Origin: Ruegeria_C sp040830705
GTDB lineage: Bacteria > Pseudomonadota > Alphaproteobacteria > Rhodobacterales > Rhodobacteraceae
Direction of reading: 5' to 3'
Length of the DNA: 64,000 nucleotides
Assembly: GCA_040830705.1 (NCBI GenBank)
Contig: JBFOME010000011.1
Coordinates: forward strand, 1 to 64,000
Shown: positions 61,913-64,000 of the stretch, in pieces
How the letters are laid out: every line of letters starts with the position of its first letter
Position numbering within the stretch: position 1 is the first letter of the stretch
The notes under the pieces: generated by a model
What the model saw: the letters and a program-made list of their open reading frames with translations, nothing else
The model's database searches: none
Told to the model about the DNA's origin: nothing
Program-made: the position numbers and the translations under genes

Positions 61913-63238
61913 TCACAGGGCGAATTTCCGGACTCCGACAAGGGTCATGGCAACCAGCAAGGCGGTCACGACAGCGAAGATCGGCCAAGTGGCCCCGGTC
62001 GCGTGCAGCAGCACGGTTCCGACGCTGATCGCACTGGTCCCGCCAAGCATCTGGGCGGTCACGCTCAGCCCTCCGATCTGAGCATGGTAGCGGGGGTCGA
62101 GCGCGCGCAGCATCGCCTTGCGCGTCGGCCCGAACATCGACGGCGCCACGGTCCCGGCGAGCAGCAGCGCTGGCAGCAGGATCCAGTAGCTTTCCAGATC
62201 GGTGGCAAGCGTCATGCCCGTCGTCGCCAGCGCGACGCAGGCCGCCCCGGTAAGTACCACCGGGCGCGCGCCAAGCTGGTCCGCAAGCCGTCCGATCAGC
62301 ACCGTGGACACCGGCAGCACCAGAACGGCAGGCACCAGCGCCAACCCCGCCATGAGCGGGCTTAGCCCCAGCGTGTTGCGCAAAAAGAGCGCGATGAAGA
62401 TCGAGGTCGTCACCCGCCGGTACTGCGCCAGAAACAGCAGCCCCAGCGCAATGCTCACCGTCGGGTTGCGCAAAAGGCGCAAATGGATCAGCGGATCGTC
62501 CCGCCTCAGCTCATGCAGGACGAAGCCGGTCGCGCTCAGCACCGCGAGCAGGCCCAGCCCGAGGATCTGCGGCGCGCGCCAGCCCCAGCTTTCCCCCTGC
62601 ATCAGGGTCAGCGAGAGTGCGATCACCGCGACGGCCAGCCCCATCGCGCCGATCAGGTCGAAAGAGACCGGGTGCCCGTCCCGGGGCGCCGCCGTATCGG
62701 GCAGGCGCAGCGCCAGCAGGCAAAAGAGGGCGGGCGGTACTGTCACCCAGAACACCCAGCGCCAAGAGAGATAATGGGTCAGGATTCCACCCAGGATCGG
62801 ACCGGCCAGCAGCATTGCGGTCGCGCAGGAGGAAAAGATGCCAAACGCCTGCCCCCGCTTCTCCGGCGGGCAATGTTGACCGATCAGCACCACCGACATG
62901 GTAAAGATCATCGCTGATCCCGCGCCCTGCACGATCCGGAAGGCGATGAGCCCCTCGATGCCCGGGGCCGCGCCGGCGCCCAGAGAGCTCACCGTAAAAA
63001 CCGCCACGCCCCAGCGCCACAAGCGCTGCGCCGGGACGAAATCCGCAAGCCGCCCACAGGCCGCGACCAGCCCGGCCATGGCCACCAGATAGGCATTCAC
63101 CGCCCATTTCGCGGCAGTCGCTGTGGTTGCAAGATCGCTTTGCAGCGTCGGCAGCGCGACACCGAGCGCGGTTTCGTCGAAAGCGGTCAAGCCAGAGGAC
63201 AGGCCGACCAGCAAGGCTATTCTGAAACTGCTATTCAT
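61913..63238 (-). CDS. MFS drug-efflux-type transporter (DHA2-like)
   Basis: 441 residues with about 13-14 hydrophobic segments. The motif near residue 20 (F-D-E-T-A-L-G-V-A-L-P-T-L) and W-A-V-N-A-Y-L-V-A near 45 match EmrB/QacA-type DHA2 exporters; the loop motif is G-R-L-A-D-F-V near 62 and the antiporter motif is M-L-L-A-G-P-I-L-G-G near 140. Exported substrate unknown. The gene is slightly short for the 14-helix group. No partner membrane-fusion gene is adjacent. Confidence 0.9.
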   Translation of the reverse strand: MNSSFRIALLVGLSSGLTAFDETALGVALPTLQSDLATTATAAKWAVNAYLVAMAGLVAACGRLADFVPAQRLWRWGVAVFTVSSLGAGAAPGIEGLIAFRIVQGAGSAMIFTMSVVLIGQHCPPEKRGQAFGIFSSCATAMLLAGPILGGILTHYLSWRWVFWVTVPPALFCLLALRLPDTAAPRDGHPVSFDLIGAMGLAVAVIALSLTLMQGESWGWRAPQILGLGLLAVLSATGFVLHELRRDDPLIHLRLLRNPTVSIALGLLFLAQYRRVTTSIFIALFLRNTLGLSPLMAGLALVPAVLVLPVSTVLIGRLADQLGARPVVLTGAACVALATTGMTLATDLESYWILLPALLLAGTVAPSMFGPTRKAMLRALDPRYHAQIGGLSVTAQMLGGTSAISVGTVLLHATGATWPIFAVVTALLVAMTLVGVRKFAL

Positions 63239-63369
63239 CCGGCCTCGCCCCGTCTCCTCCGTCGCTCTGCCTCGAATGCCGACCGCCTGCCGCGCCGGGC
63301 GCCACCTCGCTCAGACTGTGTTGGCCCATCACACGAAAGTCCATCTTCCTTGGACGCGCGGCGCTCCCG

Positions 63370-64000
63370 TCAAAACAGGCTGAGCTGATCCCCAGCCTGT
63401 GGCGGTACCGCGAATAGGTCGGTTCGAAGCGGTGGGGCCTCCTGCGTCAGGCCCAGCCTGCGGCAAGCCGTCTCGAAGCGTTGCGCCACCATTTCGGCAT
63501 AAGCACCCTGCCCCTGCATCCGTTGCCCCCAACGCGCGTCATACTCCTTGCCGCCATGCATTTCGCGCAGCCGCGCCATCACGCGCGCGGCCCGGTCCGG
63601 GTAATGCTCGGCCAGCCATTCCTGCCAAAGCGTTGAGACCTCGCGCGGCAAGCGCAGCATGATCCAGCTTGCATTTGTCGCCCCGGCCTCGGCCCCCGCT
63701 TCCAACAAGGCCTCAAGCTCTTGATCACTCAGACCCGGCACCATGGGTGAGGTCATCACCCGCACCGGCACGCCTGCTTCGTTCAGCCGCCGGATCATGG
63801 TAAGTCGCCGCGCAGGTGACGGCGCACGCGGTTCCATCCGTCGTGACAAAGCCGTATCCAGCGTCGTCAGCGAGACGCCGACCCGCACCAGACCCTTAGC
63901 CGCCATGGGCGCCAGGATGTCCAGATCCCGCTCGATCAGCGCGCCCTTGGTGACAATTGCCACCGGATGATTGAACGCCGCCAGCACTTCAAGACAGGCG
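63370..64000 (-). CDS. PA0069-family radical SAM protein (5' part outside window)
   Basis: The C-terminal 210 residues are visible and the frame runs open to the window edge, so the start and the cluster-binding C-x3-C-x2-C motif are missing. The visible part holds the radical SAM barrel segments T-K-G-A-L-I-E-R-D-L, G-V-S-L-T-T-L-D, and V-M-T-S-P-M-V-P-G-L-S-D, and the characteristic C-terminal Y-D-A-R-W-G-Q-R-M-Q-G-Q-G, which fit the PA0069/Rv2578c family. Its substrate is unknown; distant relatives include spore photoproduct lyase. Confidence 0.85.
   Translation of the reverse strand, partial: ACLEVLAAFNHPVAIVTKGALIERDLDILAPMAAKGLVRVGVSLTTLDTALSRRMEPRAPSPARRLTMIRRLNEAGVPVRVMTSPMVPGLSDQELEALLEAGAEAGATNASWIMLRLPREVSTLWQEWLAEHYPDRAARVMARLREMHGGKEYDARWGQRMQGQGAYAEMVAQRFETACRRLGLTQEAPPLRTDLFAVPPQAGDQLSLF

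Noticed and set aside
1..64000. CRISPR array, prophage, insertion sequence, toxin-antitoxin or defence island
   Set aside because: No regularly spaced repeats apart from the coding minisatellite at 2-181, no Cas, capsid, transposase, integrase or toxin-antitoxin genes. The lone HNH gene is of a common chromosomal family.

Overview
The window looks like a stretch of chromosome from a marine member of the Rhodobacteraceae (Roseobacter clade, Ruegeria-like). This is inferred from gene content and order, not from a database search. The pointers are a CckA hybrid kinase beside recA, the order trpGDC-moaC-moeA-lexA, a fused-length class II (B12) ribonucleotide reductase, an MttB-family methyltransferase, a RACo-type corrinoid activator, the alphaproteobacterial SOS motif GTTC-N7-GTTC, and high G+C. 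I see no prophage, insertion sequence, plasmid gene, CRISPR array or rRNA operon. Almost everything is housekeeping or metabolism, with tightly packed and often overlapping genes.

Layout. 1-11 kb: the end of a Gly/Lys-repeat protein, then a leftward block with a transglutaminase-like protease, DUF1330, alaS, recA, cckA, rsmB and guaB. 11-15.5 kb: RACo activator, a methyltransferase, tRNA-Gly(CCC), a lipoprotein, tRNA-Leu(CAA) and a 0.66 kb stretch with no clear gene. 15.5-21 kb: a PEP-CTERM-like surface protein, a DedA-like protein with dsbB, and an arginine/citrulline catabolic operon (arginase, CtlX-like hydrolase, ornithine cyclodeaminase) divergent from an Lrp/AsnC regulator. 21-34 kb: small enzymes, an HNH nuclease, rluE, a DNA glycosylase, two MFS-type or isoprenoid-synthase-like genes, cimA, cysS, an aminotransferase and an outer-membrane barrel. 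34-41 kb: MttB-family methyltransferase, an EF-hand protein, a highly structured intergenic region and nrdJ. 41-47 kb: tRNA-Pro(UGG), DUF192, a tandem cold-shock protein, pdxH, fabI, a LysE-type exporter, gpt and an aminotransferase. 47-64 kb: ppiD-trpE, an antisense polysaccharide-deacetylase-like gene, trpGDC-moaC-moeA, lexA, comEC, gltX, gltA, an MFS exporter and the end of a radical SAM gene.

How the parts connect. recA and lexA both carry an exact GTTC-N7-GTTC box, so the SOS repressor and its inducer are in one window. cckA, the top kinase of the CtrA phosphorelay, has an exact CtrA consensus (TTAA-N7-TTAAC) 36 bp ahead of its start. A second exact site lies just ahead of the tandem cold-shock gene. 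Arginine can be routed through ornithine to proline by three translationally coupled genes. Tryptophan synthesis is split into trpE and trpGDC by one gene on the opposite strand.

I did not find a clearly new multi-gene system. The least explained items are the structured region at 36.76-36.95 kb (competing GCCTGAAC/GTTCAGGC pairings next to a strong bidirectional terminator), the second CtrA site, the mismatch in the tRNA-Gly(CCC) anticodon stem, and the gene-free stretch beside tRNA-Leu.
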